This document shows, in pieces, positions 35,814 through 44,339 of a DNA stretch of 64,000 bases. The translations under genes were made by a program, and so were the position numbers. The first letter of the stretch is position 1. Every line of letters starts with the position of its first letter. Source of the DNA: Candidatus Obscuribacterales bacterium (lineage in GTDB: Bacteria; Cyanobacteriota; Vampirovibrionia; Obscuribacterales; Obscuribacteraceae); assembly GCA_019746975.1 (NCBI GenBank), contig JAIERK010000009.1:1-64000 (forward strand). The letters run 5' to 3'. The notes below the pieces were generated by a model, which was not told the DNA's origin, made no database searches, and worked only from the letters and a program-made list of their open reading frames with translations.

Positions 35814-35849
35814 AATAAGACCCGATGCGCCCGAGCATCAGGTCTTATT
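35814..35849. terminator. Hairpin terminator candidate
   Basis: Arms 35814-35828 and 35835-35849 (AATAAGACCCGATGC and its near complement, one mismatch) around a 6-base loop. It lies between two minus-strand genes and is A/T-flanked, suiting termination of the 35886-36209 gene transcript. Confidence 0.6.
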
Positions 35850-35885
35850 CTGCAGTGTGCCACATCAAAATCTAGTCAATCGCGG

Positions 35886-36209
35886 TCAAGCCGCCCTTAC
35901 GACGCCCTCCATCGGCATCAGTGTCGCCATCGCGTCTTGGAACGCTAGTCTCGTCTTGTGTGAGAAATGGAGGGCTTTAGCCGCGACCTGCTCATCCACC
36001 ACGCCCTTTTTCACCATCGCTTGCGCGAGTAATACATTCTGAAGATCGCTAGCTGAAATTCTGTTGGTATCAACAAGAACTTGACCTAGCGTTTCGCCAA
36101 ATCCAGCCGAGATCTGAAGTGCGATTTCGACCATATCCGATGAAACCATATGCGCCTGAGTTAGTAAGGAGCCCAGTAAGGCATTGTCTGCAAAGCAATT
36201 AACTGTCAT
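35886..36209 (-). CDS. Standalone MshEN/GspE-N-like domain protein
   Basis: A 107-residue protein made of paired helical motifs of the form LGSLLTQAHMVSSDMVEIALQ and LGQVLVDTNRISASDLQNVLLAQ. This is the repeat pattern of the N-terminal domain of type II secretion/type IV pilus ATPases (GspE/PilB), which in MshE binds c-di-GMP. No ATPase is attached. An earlier in-frame start at 36344 would add 45 atypical residues, so I use ATG 36209. A role as a small regulatory or adaptor domain is inference. Confidence 0.6.
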   Translation of the reverse strand: MTVNCFADNALLGSLLTQAHMVSSDMVEIALQISAGFGETLGQVLVDTNRISASDLQNVLLAQAMVKKGVVDEQVAAKALHFSHKTRLAFQDAMATLMPMEGVVRAA

Positions 36210-36665
36210 GTATCGAAATTCTCTGATTTCTTGGAATGGGCAGTGAGCTGGTGTCGATACTGTAATCATATGTCGCCGAACGTAAGAGGTAAATTCGCAG
36301 AGATGATATATCGAAATCGTGTATGAAACGATGATGAGGAGCATGACAAGGCAGGCTTCATTGATTTTGAATATTGATTTCTTTGAAAAGAACTTTGAAG
36401 AAGCGAATTTAGCGTCTTTTACGAGCTGGTGCCTTTGAGCAAATAAGGGGAGAGGCTGTTTGCACAGCCTCTCTCTCAGTTAGTTATAACTAGACCCCAT
36501 CCTGTTTGGATGGCTTTAGGAAGTCTCGACGAGGCCAATTAAAGAAGAGAATGTCTTGAGTATCTTGGACTTAGCAAGTATTGGTAGCGGTTTTCGAAGA
36601 AACAGCTACGACTAATTTAGAGGGGCACACTTTCATGCGCCCCTTCCTATTTACAGGTGTATTGA
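36210..36665. other. Intergenic region with two hairpins
   Basis: Holds a perfect 10-bp stem (36450-36459 with 36464-36473, GAGAGGCTGT) and a 9-bp stem with one mismatch (36621-36629 with 36636-36644). The second lies just downstream of the EF-hand/YD gene's stop and may end its transcript. No gene is seen. Confidence 0.5.
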
Positions 36666-38177
36666 TCAGACTGCTTGTGTGAAGAAAACCTTCAGGTCCA
36701 TCTTCCCTGGTGATGCTTCTAGGAAGCGCTCTGACTCAGGCATGGTGCTGTTGCGGTGGAACTTGTTTTGCAGTTTGAGGAACTGTTTCAAATCGTCGCC
36801 TATCGATGTTTTTGGATCCAATATTTTCGTTTCACCGTCAGCTGTGTAGTGAATTTTTGTGACCTGTCCAATGCTTGGACTGACCATCTTCCATTCAGCT
36901 TTGGCTTCAGACTCTACGTTTCCAAACGCATCGATAGCTTTCATCTCGCCGACCAGGTATGGCTTGTTTGAAAACTTAACTTCAGTGCTTGAGTGTTTGG
37001 ATCCATCTGCATTGAGCAAAGACTCTTTGACAAGCGCGTTCTTGCCTTTTCCGGTCACTTCAGTGACTCTATTAGGCTTCTCGCCATCGAAGTAGGTAGT
37101 CGTTACCTTATCTCCGCGACAAACGGTCGAGTGCTCCTTGGCTCCACTTTCGTCGTAGCGGACGGTTGTGCTCGATCTTTCGCCAGTGGCATCATATTTT
37201 ACGGAGGTCTCTACTCTACCCTTCTCGAAGGTTTCGTCGAGTTGGACGATTCTTCCTTCCTTGTCGAACTTGGTTTTGCTCACAGCGAAACCGTCGTCAT
37301 GGTGCTCTTCGAGAATTCGACCAGATGCGTCCACCTTGTTGACCGTCGTGGAATACTCTTTGCCGTCTAGACCAAAGCGCCTCACCGTTTGTGTACTCGC
37401 TTTGTCATCGTAGCTGATTTTGGATAGGCTCTCGGAGCTGCCGTGTGCAAAGCCGCCCTTATCCGTGATTTCAATCACTCTGCCCTTGTCGTCATATTTT
37501 AGACCGACGGTGCCGGACCCAGATTCTAGTAGTGTTGGTCTATTTTGCGCGTCTAGCTCCCGGTAGCTGACCCCTTCTTCGATTTCTAATTTGAGTCCGG
37601 GGGTGCTTTGTCCATCAGGCTTTTGTGCTGGACTAGTTTTTTCGGCACGCTCATCACCCCTGTGCCAGTTTTTGACTGTGCCTTTGATGTCCAGGAGCGG
37701 GTCGTTGAGCCGAGCGTCCAGATAATCGCTCATGACCTGGGCGGCCTGTTTTGCAACTGGATTCAGATCAAGATTTTTTGCGTTCTTCAATTCTGTCTGA
37801 TCGAGCTGATTGTTATCATCGCGGTCGATGAGAGCGAAATCGTCTTTGGATAGGTTTTGCTTGGCAAATTCAGGGCTGTGCCACGAGATTATGGCTTTAG
37901 TCATTTTGCGCTCTTCACCCATGAGGTCCACCTGTCTGCCGCTATTGGTGACGTGTTCGTGGATGGATTCGATGGCGTCCGTCTTCTCTTTGTCGAAGTT
38001 GCTGTATTTTGCGGCTATGTCAAGCTCGCTAGCCGAAACAGCGCCACTGTTATTGGTGTCAATTAATTTGAAGTCTTCCTTAGTCAGAGTGTTGAGTGCG
38101 TTGAAATAGCTTTCGTCGGGCTGCTCTAATGTGCCGGGCGCCTCGGGTCCAGCAGTATTGCCAATTTTTTCCACCAT
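36666..38177 (-). CDS. EF-hand and YD-repeat protein
   Basis: A 503-residue protein without a signal peptide. Two EF-hand calcium loops are visible in the N-terminal half: DTNNSGAVSASE (about 40-51) and DRDDNNQLDQTE (about 117-128), both with acidic or oxygen ligands at positions 1, 3, 5, 9 and 12. From about residue 200 to 450 come beta repeats of the YD/Rhs style (YDDKGRVIEITD, KFDKEGRIVQLDE, KYDATGERSSTT). The combination suggests a calcium-responsive cell-surface or contact protein, but no export signal is seen. ATG 38177 is preceded by GAGGGCG. A plus-strand fragment at 38371-38400 resembles its TKAIISWHS segment. Confidence 0.75.
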   Translation of the reverse strand: MVEKIGNTAGPEAPGTLEQPDESYFNALNTLTKEDFKLIDTNNSGAVSASELDIAAKYSNFDKEKTDAIESIHEHVTNSGRQVDLMGEERKMTKAIISWHSPEFAKQNLSKDDFALIDRDDNNQLDQTELKNAKNLDLNPVAKQAAQVMSDYLDARLNDPLLDIKGTVKNWHRGDERAEKTSPAQKPDGQSTPGLKLEIEEGVSYRELDAQNRPTLLESGSGTVGLKYDDKGRVIEITDKGGFAHGSSESLSKISYDDKASTQTVRRFGLDGKEYSTTVNKVDASGRILEEHHDDGFAVSKTKFDKEGRIVQLDETFEKGRVETSVKYDATGERSSTTVRYDESGAKEHSTVCRGDKVTTTYFDGEKPNRVTEVTGKGKNALVKESLLNADGSKHSSTEVKFSNKPYLVGEMKAIDAFGNVESEAKAEWKMVSPSIGQVTKIHYTADGETKILDPKTSIGDDLKQFLKLQNKFHRNSTMPESERFLEASPGKMDLKVFFTQAV

Positions 38178-38696
38178 GTTTACGCCCTCAAAGGAACTGT
38201 GTTTTTCGAAACCGCATCACCGGATTTCTATATTATTGAACGTCAAATTAGTGACAATCTCGTACCAGTTGCAGTGGGGTTAATACGAAGATGGGCACGC
38301 AGTGCGAGTGTCGTATGAGCGTGCGCTAGGGCGGCGTTCTCATGGACTCAATATCGAGGATGACAATCTACTCACAAAAGCGATTTTGTCCTGGCATAGC
38401 GCCGTTGAGGTGTTGATATTTCGCTGCTCTATCGTTTTGTGCATATCGCAAGTCGTAACTGCGCCAGCAAAGGTTCTAACGCATTTTCATCTACAAGTTT
38501 GCAAATTGCGCAATAAAGCCTTGTTTCGGTTTTGTCTTTCGAGAAATAGTTATTCACTCTTTGTCTCTTTCTGACATCACTACCAATACATCAAGTCATA
38601 GAACTCGCTGATTCTTCAACGACTACTTTCCCCTCAAAGGTAAAGCTGGTTGCTACGGGGCTGCGAGTTGTCATGGCTGATACCAAGGAGAGTGCC
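38178..38696. other. Intergenic boundary, including a gene remnant
   Basis: Apart from the short remnant at 38371-38400, no gene is seen in these 519 bp. The region marks the change from the EF-hand gene to the GC-richer segment on its right. Confidence 0.45.
38371..38400 (+). pseudogene. Possible fragment of an EF-hand/YD-protein paralogue
   Basis: The plus-strand translation LTKAILSWHS closely matches MTKAIISWHS in the neighbouring minus-strand protein, but the sequence around it diverges and lacks EF-hands. It may be the remnant of an inverted duplicate. Ten residues are little evidence. Confidence 0.3.
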
Positions 38697-39263
38697 ATGA
38701 ACTGGATTAATCCGGACTGGGACCGGCCGGTCCGGTTCACTGCCGATACGCATCTCCGGCACCTCAAGATCAGTGACTACGTGACCAGACCCTTCGCGTC
38801 GCTAAGGGAGATGGACGCGTTTCTGATCCGGCGCTGGAATGAGCTTGTTGCACCGAACGACCTGGTTTTTCACCTCGGCGACTTCGCCATGGGTGACCCG
38901 CGCAACTGGCCTGCTCTCAGAAGACAGCTTAACGGCTTCATCGTCCTCGTTCTCGGCAACCATGACCGCAATGCCGCGTTCATGCGTAAGTGCGGGTTCG
39001 ATGACGTCGCTCGTAATGTGGTCGTCACCGTCCGGGGAGTGCGCCTTTGGCTCAATCACTACCCCGTACGCGAACCGACCAAGAGAGGTACCCGGCGTCC
39101 TGCTGCTCCGTCCGCATACGACATCGCTCTGTGTGGACATGTGCATGATGCCTGGCTTGTTCAGAATGGCGTGATTAACGTTGGTGTCGACTGCTGGGAT
39201 TACGGACCTGTAACGCTCGACCAAATCACCCACGTACAGGAGAGTCTCATCAACAACCCGTAA
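38697..39263 (+). CDS. Calcineurin-like metallophosphoesterase
   Basis: A 188-residue cytoplasmic phosphoesterase with the two-metal motifs in order: DTHLRH near the N-terminus (the usual D-x-H), GDFAMGD, GNHD, a histidine in LNHYP and GHVHD. This is the compact YfcE/phage-type architecture used on phosphodiesters or nucleic-acid ends. The start at 38697 is chosen because AAGGAG lies 6 bases upstream; an in-frame ATG 24 bp earlier lacks one. It is followed closely by a zinc-ribbon gene, with GC-rich third positions unlike the flanking chromosome, which suggests acquisition. Substrate unknown. Confidence 0.88.
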   Translation: MNWINPDWDRPVRFTADTHLRHLKISDYVTRPFASLREMDAFLIRRWNELVAPNDLVFHLGDFAMGDPRNWPALRRQLNGFIVLVLGNHDRNAAFMRKCGFDDVARNVVVTVRGVRLWLNHYPVREPTKRGTRRPAAPSAYDIALCGHVHDAWLVQNGVINVGVDCWDYGPVTLDQITHVQESLINNP

Positions 39264-39278
39264 AGAAGGAACTCTGTC

Positions 39279-39482
39279 ATGGTTTGCAAAAAATGTGCCG
39301 GTGCTGGTCATCAACCTGATACCAGCAGTACGATACGATGCACGCACGCATCGTGTCGCTTCCCGATACCTGCCAACAATCAGGTGTGTGGCATGCACAG
39401 CAAGCGAGAGGGCAAGTGCGAGGCCTGCGGAAAGAAGATTGGCCAGACCCGTAACAAGGGCAAGTCCGAAGACGACGAGTAA
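39279..39482 (+). CDS. Small zinc-ribbon protein
   Basis: A 67-residue protein with three Cys/His groups: CKKCAG at the N-terminus, RCTHASC with CGMH in the middle, and CEACGKK before a Lys/Asp-rich tail. These could bind one or two zinc ions. ATG 39279 has AAGAAGGA 8 bases upstream and starts 15 bp after the phosphoesterase, so they form an operon. Nucleic-acid binding is possible but not shown. Confidence 0.75.
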   Translation: MVCKKCAGAGHQPDTSSTIRCTHASCRFPIPANNQVCGMHSKREGKCEACGKKIGQTRNKGKSEDDE

Positions 39483-39600
39483 TGCCTCATTACAGGGTCC
39501 CAGACGCACAAACAATCCGGCCCCTCGGCTGGTTGAGTCGACGCATGTGACGTGGCGACTTGAGGTCGTGAAGTCAAACAAAAACGAAACGAGGTCGGCG

Positions 39601-40161
39601 ATGTTGGATCTCAGCATGGTCAAGCTCTACTCGATCGAGGCTGCGAGCTACGTGTTCGGTGCGGTGCTGTTGCTGGTACTGTGCTGGTTGGGCGGCGGTC
39701 ACATCGGCACGAGGCTCGCGCGCGGGGGTTCGTCCCGGATCGTCCAAACCCAGCTGCTGTTAAGCGTGAGCTGGGTTCTCTCCTTCACCTGCGCGATTTA
39801 CCACGCGCGCGAACGGCCGGTGCTGTCGTTCGTCTGCGTGCTACTGTTCACAACCAGTCTCGGGATCGCTCTCGGACTGATGCTCAAGGAGTGGGACGGT
39901 AAGAACTCGCAGCTTGCGTCGTCGGGAGCTACCTACAAGACGACACTTGTCTGTTGCGGCTTGGTCCTCGGCAACGCGATGGCTGAGTCGCTTCACGCCG
40001 CGACAGACCCTGTCTACCTCTGTGATCGCTTCCCGATGCTCATCGCCGTGCTGATGGTAGCGGTCACGATTTTGACCGGGCTGCTGGTGATGGGGGTTTA
40101 CTACGGGACCCTCTCCCTGAGTAAGGCTGTGCCGCCCACTGCGGACGGATCACCGCGATAG
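39601..40161 (+). CDS. Four-TM membrane protein (paralogue of 40311-40850)
   Basis: A 186-residue inner-membrane protein with about four hydrophobic segments (near residues 13-33, 50-65, 72-92 and 145-170) and no recognised family. I take ATG 39601; the frame is open 306 bp further upstream but that part overlaps the zinc-ribbon gene in another frame. The segment GIALGLMLKEWDG aligns with GAHIGVALAEWKV in the next gene, suggesting a diverged tandem duplication. Confidence 0.65.
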   Translation: MLDLSMVKLYSIEAASYVFGAVLLLVLCWLGGGHIGTRLARGGSSRIVQTQLLLSVSWVLSFTCAIYHARERPVLSFVCVLLFTTSLGIALGLMLKEWDGKNSQLASSGATYKTTLVCCGLVLGNAMAESLHAATDPVYLCDRFPMLIAVLMVAVTILTGLLVMGVYYGTLSLSKAVPPTADGSPR

Positions 40162-40310
40162 ACCAACTCGGATGCCGCATAAATCACGCTATCCGGCGTG
40201 TTGCAAGACATAACAGCTTGCATGACGTCTACAGAGTCGGCTGATCGTCCAGAAAGGTCGGCCGGCTCGCTTACCTGTTCAACCCAAAAAACTCAAAGGA
40301 CGGTTGGATT

Positions 40311-40850
40311 ATGTTTGGACAAACCCAGTTCGCGCTCGGTCCGTGGACGCTCTGCATCGTGGCCCTCATGCTGATGCTGCTCTCGTTCGGCGGTTGGTAC
40401 GTCGGCCTCCTCATGGGCACCAAGCTGCTCAAGGTCACCAAGTCCTGGCGGGGCCTTATCGTGCTCCTGCTCGACATCGTCCTGCTGGGTGGGGCATTCC
40501 TCGTGCAGGAGCTGGTGTTGGTCAACAACTGGTGCGCCCTGACCTCGATCGCCTTCTCAGGACTCCTTGGCGCGCACATTGGCGTCGCGCTCGCCGAGTG
40601 GAAGGTGTTAAACAAGCTCGAAGCCAGCGAATCAACGGGGTTCCGCTTCTCGATCTTCGCCGTCACCACCCTCCTGGTGTTCGCGATCGTCCAGCTCGAG
40701 CTGGTAAACGCTCAGCACCCCAGTTTCACCCAGCAGATGTGCGCGGTCGCGAGCGGAGCCAATGTGTTGATGCTGCTCCTGACCGGGATCTTCGTCGCCA
40801 TGATCTCGAGCAGCGAGCGCAAGCTCAACGTCGTGCGGAAGACCGGCTGA
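40311..40850 (+). CDS. Four-TM membrane protein (paralogue of 39601-40161)
   Basis: A 179-residue protein with four predicted transmembrane segments (near residues 12-36, 46-66, 78-95 and 108-125 plus 138-160) and a short basic tail. AAAGGA lies about 12 bases before ATG 40311. No family recognised; it shares its topology and a conserved Gly-rich helix followed by EW with the preceding protein. Role unknown. Confidence 0.65.
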   Translation: MFGQTQFALGPWTLCIVALMLMLLSFGGWYVGLLMGTKLLKVTKSWRGLIVLLLDIVLLGGAFLVQELVLVNNWCALTSIAFSGLLGAHIGVALAEWKVLNKLEASESTGFRFSIFAVTTLLVFAIVQLELVNAQHPSFTQQMCAVASGANVLMLLLTGIFVAMISSSERKLNVVRKTG

Positions 40851-41030
40851 GGTCCGTCAGTCGGATACTGGCGCGGCCTACCGAAATTCGGCGCCACGAC
40901 GTGATGAACTGAAATAGGTGAGTCGGCGCAAGGCCGGGCAAAGATCCCCGACCGGATCAGAAGCTCTACGCCGTCCACAGGTTCAAGGAAGCCCTCGCGC
41001 TCGTCGCTTCGTGACGAAGGGTAGGGTGTG

Positions 41031-41142
41031 CCGCGATTTAGTGCCGCGAGGGAAGCCGACGCGGGCTCCCCTGTCACCAATCGCGGAGGAAGCGAAGTCC
41101 TGCGGTCTTTACGACCGCAGAGCTTCGCTTCGCTTCTTCCTC
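41031..41142 (+). terminator. Nested hairpins after the 4-TM genes
   Basis: An 8-bp stem CCGCGATT (41031-41038) pairs with AATCGCGG (41079-41086) around a GC-rich loop. It is directly followed by a compound hairpin: GAAGCGAAG (41089-41097) pairs with 41123-41131, and CTGCGGTC (41100-41107) with GACCGCAG (41113-41120). The second ends in a T/C-rich run, suiting a terminator; a structured RNA is the alternative. Confidence 0.55.
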
Positions 41143-41366
41143 TCCTATTCAGCTATGTAGTAAAGGGACCCGCAGATGTAAATGTTCACTGATGGACGTG
41201 GCGACTCGCCCTCTGGAGCCGTTTTGCAGAACATTTTGTGCCGCATGTTTTGCCGCTGGTCCTCAGCGAAGCAGCCTCGAAACGTCCGCTAGTGAACGTC
41301 TACGTGAGCTGATTAATTGTGCTGTAATATATAGTATATAAATCGAAAGGCAACAAGCCCCCAGGA

Positions 41367-41403
41367 GGAAGGAAGCGCGGTTTGCTAAACCGTGCTTCCT
41401 TCC
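41367..41403. terminator. Strong hairpin beyond the M28 peptidase gene
   Basis: A 17-bp stem with one mismatch (41367-41383 with 41387-41403; GGAAGGAAGC then CGGTTT) around a 3-base loop. It lies 96 bp beyond the minus-strand peptidase stop. There is no U-run on either side, so termination is plausible but not certain. Confidence 0.5.
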
Positions 41404-41498
41404 GGAGCTCTGGCGATGACTGAAACAGCCGTCACCAGTGTCGCCTATACCGCCCACCCAGGCTTCTCGTCATGCATTTGGGAGCGTGCAACTCGCTC

Positions 41499-42749
41499 TT
41501 ACTTTGCGCTTGCCTGGCTGGCTTTGAGCCCAGCCATGTTGACGGCAATGACGATCATCGCCCGGATGATCTCGGCGTAGTACGGCATGTTGAACTTGTC
41601 CACGCGGTCTTCCTTCGTGTGGTAATACGGCGTGAAACCTTCGTCGGTGAACTCCTCGCTTACGAGGACCGCCATCCAGCCCTGGTCGAGGAAGCCGGCG
41701 TGGTCCGAGCGATTTTCGACGGCGCGGTTGTGCGTGTCGAAGGGCTTGAGGTTAAGCCCGTACTGCGCGACTGCTCGGAAGAACTCCACAACCATTTTGT
41801 GGCTGCCGTTCTGGTCCACGTTGTCGTGGATGTCGACCCGGTGCTCCTTGTTGCGGCAGTAGCCGATCATGTCTGACTGCCACATGCAGACGATGTTGTC
41901 GCCGGCAGCCTTGCACTGGTCAGCGTATTTGTAGCTGCCCCAGAGACCCTGTTCCTCGCCCGTAAAATGGACGAAGCGAATCTCCACGTCCTCGGGGATT
42001 TCGAACCCGAGCAGTGCCTCGCACAGCTTCAGCAACAGAATCGTGCCGGAGCCGTCGTCGTCCGCACCCGGCGCGATCTTTTCGTCGCCCCAAGTGTTGC
42101 CTGCGGTCGAGTCGATGTGAGCCCCCCAGATGAAGACGCGCTTCTTCTTGGGCTCAGGGCTGACGCCCAGGACACTGGGAGCGAGCCGGCGGACGCTGGC
42201 GAAGGCGGCGGAGGCTTGCTGACCCAGCCACTTTAGCATCGGAACCGGTCGTTCGAGCTTAGCTTCCAGGTTGTAGTACGTTTTGCCGCGCACCTGGTAA
42301 GGCACCCGGCGGACCGATACCTGCTTCTTGAACGCTCGGTAGAACTGCTCGCACCAGGTCATCGCCTGGTAGACGCCCTGACCGTATGAGCTGCGGCTCT
42401 TGATCTGGAGGTGATTGTCGCCGACGTAAACGGCCTTCTCGCCCGATATGCCGCTCACAAGGTCCTTCAACTCCGCCTCGTTGATGCAGGCGAGCACCTT
42501 TTGGACGAACGGATCCTTGGGGTCGAGGGTCCCGAGGTCCATCGGCGGACGAGGGTCGCGAGCGCTGCGTCGCTGCTCGTCCTTGTTGTACTTGCAGCCG
42601 CCTTCGTGCTCCTTGCCCTTGTGACAGGGGTCGAACTCATATTCGGAGGCGGGTTGAGGTCGGTTACGATATCTGGACGCGGCGCGATAGGCGATGACCA
42701 GAACAAAAGCAGCCAATCCGACGAGGATCAGCGTTGTGAGGTTCAACAT
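41499..42749 (-). CDS. Membrane-anchored M28 zinc aminopeptidase
   Basis: The 416-residue protein starts with a transmembrane anchor (about 3-25, LTTLILVGLAAFVLVIAY) and a charged Cys-containing stalk. The M28 di-zinc ligands appear in order: H in GAHIDS, bridging D in GADDDGSGT, catalytic EE in FTGEEQG, D in SDMIGY and H in YYHTKEDRVD. Such enzymes remove N-terminal residues from peptides, probably outside the cytoplasm here. Start 42749 is chosen because AAGGAG lies 8 bases upstream; a longer frame to 42794 lacks one. Codon use is GC-rich like the 38.7-40.9 kb genes, so it may belong to the same acquired segment. Confidence 0.92.
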   Translation of the reverse strand: MLNLTTLILVGLAAFVLVIAYRAASRYRNRPQPASEYEFDPCHKGKEHEGGCKYNKDEQRRSARDPRPPMDLGTLDPKDPFVQKVLACINEAELKDLVSGISGEKAVYVGDNHLQIKSRSSYGQGVYQAMTWCEQFYRAFKKQVSVRRVPYQVRGKTYYNLEAKLERPVPMLKWLGQQASAAFASVRRLAPSVLGVSPEPKKKRVFIWGAHIDSTAGNTWGDEKIAPGADDDGSGTILLLKLCEALLGFEIPEDVEIRFVHFTGEEQGLWGSYKYADQCKAAGDNIVCMWQSDMIGYCRNKEHRVDIHDNVDQNGSHKMVVEFFRAVAQYGLNLKPFDTHNRAVENRSDHAGFLDQGWMAVLVSEEFTDEGFTPYYHTKEDRVDKFNMPYYAEIIRAMIVIAVNMAGLKASQASAK

Positions 42750-43159
42750 GGCATGTCTCCTTGGTAAGTGACAGCTCTGCTCTCGTAAGCTCACCAGCTA
42801 GCGCTAGCCCGTTGCATAGGCCAGACCAACAGAGCGACAAAGTCCGCTCCTCAGAAGCTGTGACGAGTAGCCAGAGATATTTGGTTCGGTAGGGTGGTTA
42901 AAGCGACTCTTTGATCATTCCGTGTTCAAAGATATAAACGAGATATTTCAAAGTAGCTATCGCGTGAGTTTTGATTCAATGAAGAACCATTACCTATAAT
43001 TCATGATAAAAGCCCTTCGCGCGGGTGTTTGGGGCTACGCGAGCGCACCAATTGGACCTGCCGGCTTTGCAACAGGTGGCCTAACTGACGTGGTCCGGAT
43101 TGTTAACAGTTAGCGCGTGGGTGCCATATAGTAATCTAGAGAGAAGGGAAGAAGGGACG
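42750..43159. other. Divergent spacer
   Basis: This 410-bp stretch separates the peptidase and the SDR gene. It holds the promoter at 42971-43000 and no ORF that looks real. Confidence 0.6.
42971..43000 (+). promoter_or_regulatory. Sigma-70 promoter for the SDR gene
   Basis: TTGATT (42971-42976), an 18-base spacer and a consensus TATAAT (42995-43000). Transcription would start near 43007, leaving a leader of about 150 bases before ATG 43160. This is the best promoter match seen in the window. Confidence 0.7.
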
Positions 43160-44185
43160 ATGAAGCATTTAATCACCGGCGGTTGCGGCTTTCTGGGCAT
43201 GATTATCGCTGACGGCCTGATCAAGAAAGGCGAAGAGGTCATCTCTCTTGATGTTTGGGCAACTCCAGACCAGAGACCGGAAGTAAGATTTGTACTCGGC
43301 AGTGTGACCGATCGGCAACTGGTGCAGAGTTTGATGCAAGGTGTCGACGTCGTACATCACACGGCCGCCCTTGTGCCGCTTACCAAGCTCGACAATCGCT
43401 TTCACGAGGTTAATGTCGAAGGCTCTAGAATCGTTGCCGAAGAGGCTGCAAGAGCCGGTGTTCGCTATTTCGTCCATACAAGTTCAAGCGCGATTTTCGG
43501 TAAACCGGGCTGCCCGGCTGACAACAACAGTCCGCTCGAGCCGGTCGAAAAATACGGGGTTAGCAAGCTCGAAGGCGAGCGCGCTGTAGCGGAAGTAGCT
43601 GCCAAGCACAACATGCCGCTTATCGTCGTTCGTCCCCGGACACTGGTCGGTACTGGGCGATTGGGGATTTTCCAGATCCTGTTCGAGTGGATCAAAGAGG
43701 ACCGCGATGTCTATGTTCTCGGCGATGGTAGTAACACAATTCAGTTCCTTCACGCTGACGATTTGATCGACTGCTATATGTTCCTCTGTGAAAAGGAAAA
43801 ACCAGGTTTATACAACGTCGGAACAGACCGCTATGAGCCCCTGCAAGAGACGCTGAGCGCCCTTATCAAACATGCGGGTACTAAATCCAAGGTCAGGCAT
43901 CTTCCCAAGACTCTCGCGGTCGAGGGATTAGGTGTACTTGATAAGCTCGGTCTCAGCCCGTTAGCGCCATGGCATTACAAAACATACGGCGAGGATTTCT
44001 ACTTCGACCTGTCCCCATTGACCCAGTTGGGTTGGCGCCCGCGTTATTCCAATGTGGAAATGTTGTGCGAAACCTACGATCAGTTCATCGCTAACTATGA
44101 GGTTTTTAGGAATCTGCAGGAAGGTTCGCCTCATCGTAAGCGCGTCAAAGAAAAAGTGTTGTGGCTACTGAAGCAATTTTCCTAG
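43160..44185 (+). CDS. NAD(P)-dependent epimerase/dehydratase or 3beta-HSD-like SDR
   Basis: An extended short-chain dehydrogenase of 341 residues. The N-terminal nucleotide-binding motif is TGGCGFLG (6-13), the HTAAL segment follows the fourth strand, Ser lies in HTSSSAIFG, and the catalytic pair is Y132/K136 in YGVSK. The substrate region (NTIQFLHADDLIDCYM) is typical of epimerases and sterol/lipid 3beta-HSD-type enzymes. Start ATG 43160 follows GAAGAAGGG; the frame is open upstream from a TTG at 43100, which I reject. A promoter lies at 42971. It may work with the lipid-redox operon at 49-53 kb, since both encode extended SDRs, but they are separated by the kinase operon. Confidence 0.85.
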   Translation: MKHLITGGCGFLGMIIADGLIKKGEEVISLDVWATPDQRPEVRFVLGSVTDRQLVQSLMQGVDVVHHTAALVPLTKLDNRFHEVNVEGSRIVAEEAARAGVRYFVHTSSSAIFGKPGCPADNNSPLEPVEKYGVSKLEGERAVAEVAAKHNMPLIVVRPRTLVGTGRLGIFQILFEWIKEDRDVYVLGDGSNTIQFLHADDLIDCYMFLCEKEKPGLYNVGTDRYEPLQETLSALIKHAGTKSKVRHLPKTLAVEGLGVLDKLGLSPLAPWHYKTYGEDFYFDLSPLTQLGWRPRYSNVEMLCETYDQFIANYEVFRNLQEGSPHRKRVKEKVLWLLKQFS

Positions 44186-44339
44186 CTCTCGTGTGCAATA
44201 CACGCCTGCCCCGCCGAGGTAAGGACATGGTGCGTCTGATCAAATCAAAACTATTGAATGTGGCTGGAAGTAAAGAGCGCATGTAAACGCCCTGGCTTGC
44301 GGCGCGATTTGACTCATAGAGCAGTCTAAAGCCTGGCAC

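Larger units (their letters stand above)
40851..41498. other. Structured intergenic region
   Basis: No confident gene. A short frame near 40935-41014 (PDQKLYAVHRFKEALALVAS) looks protein-like but has no start codon. The right half contains the nested hairpins listed separately. Confidence 0.45.

Noticed and set aside
39295-39600. Upstream extension of the first four-TM protein
   Set aside because: This part overlaps the zinc-ribbon gene in another frame and is Arg/Pro-rich without hydrophobic segments; ATG 39601 gives a normal membrane protein.
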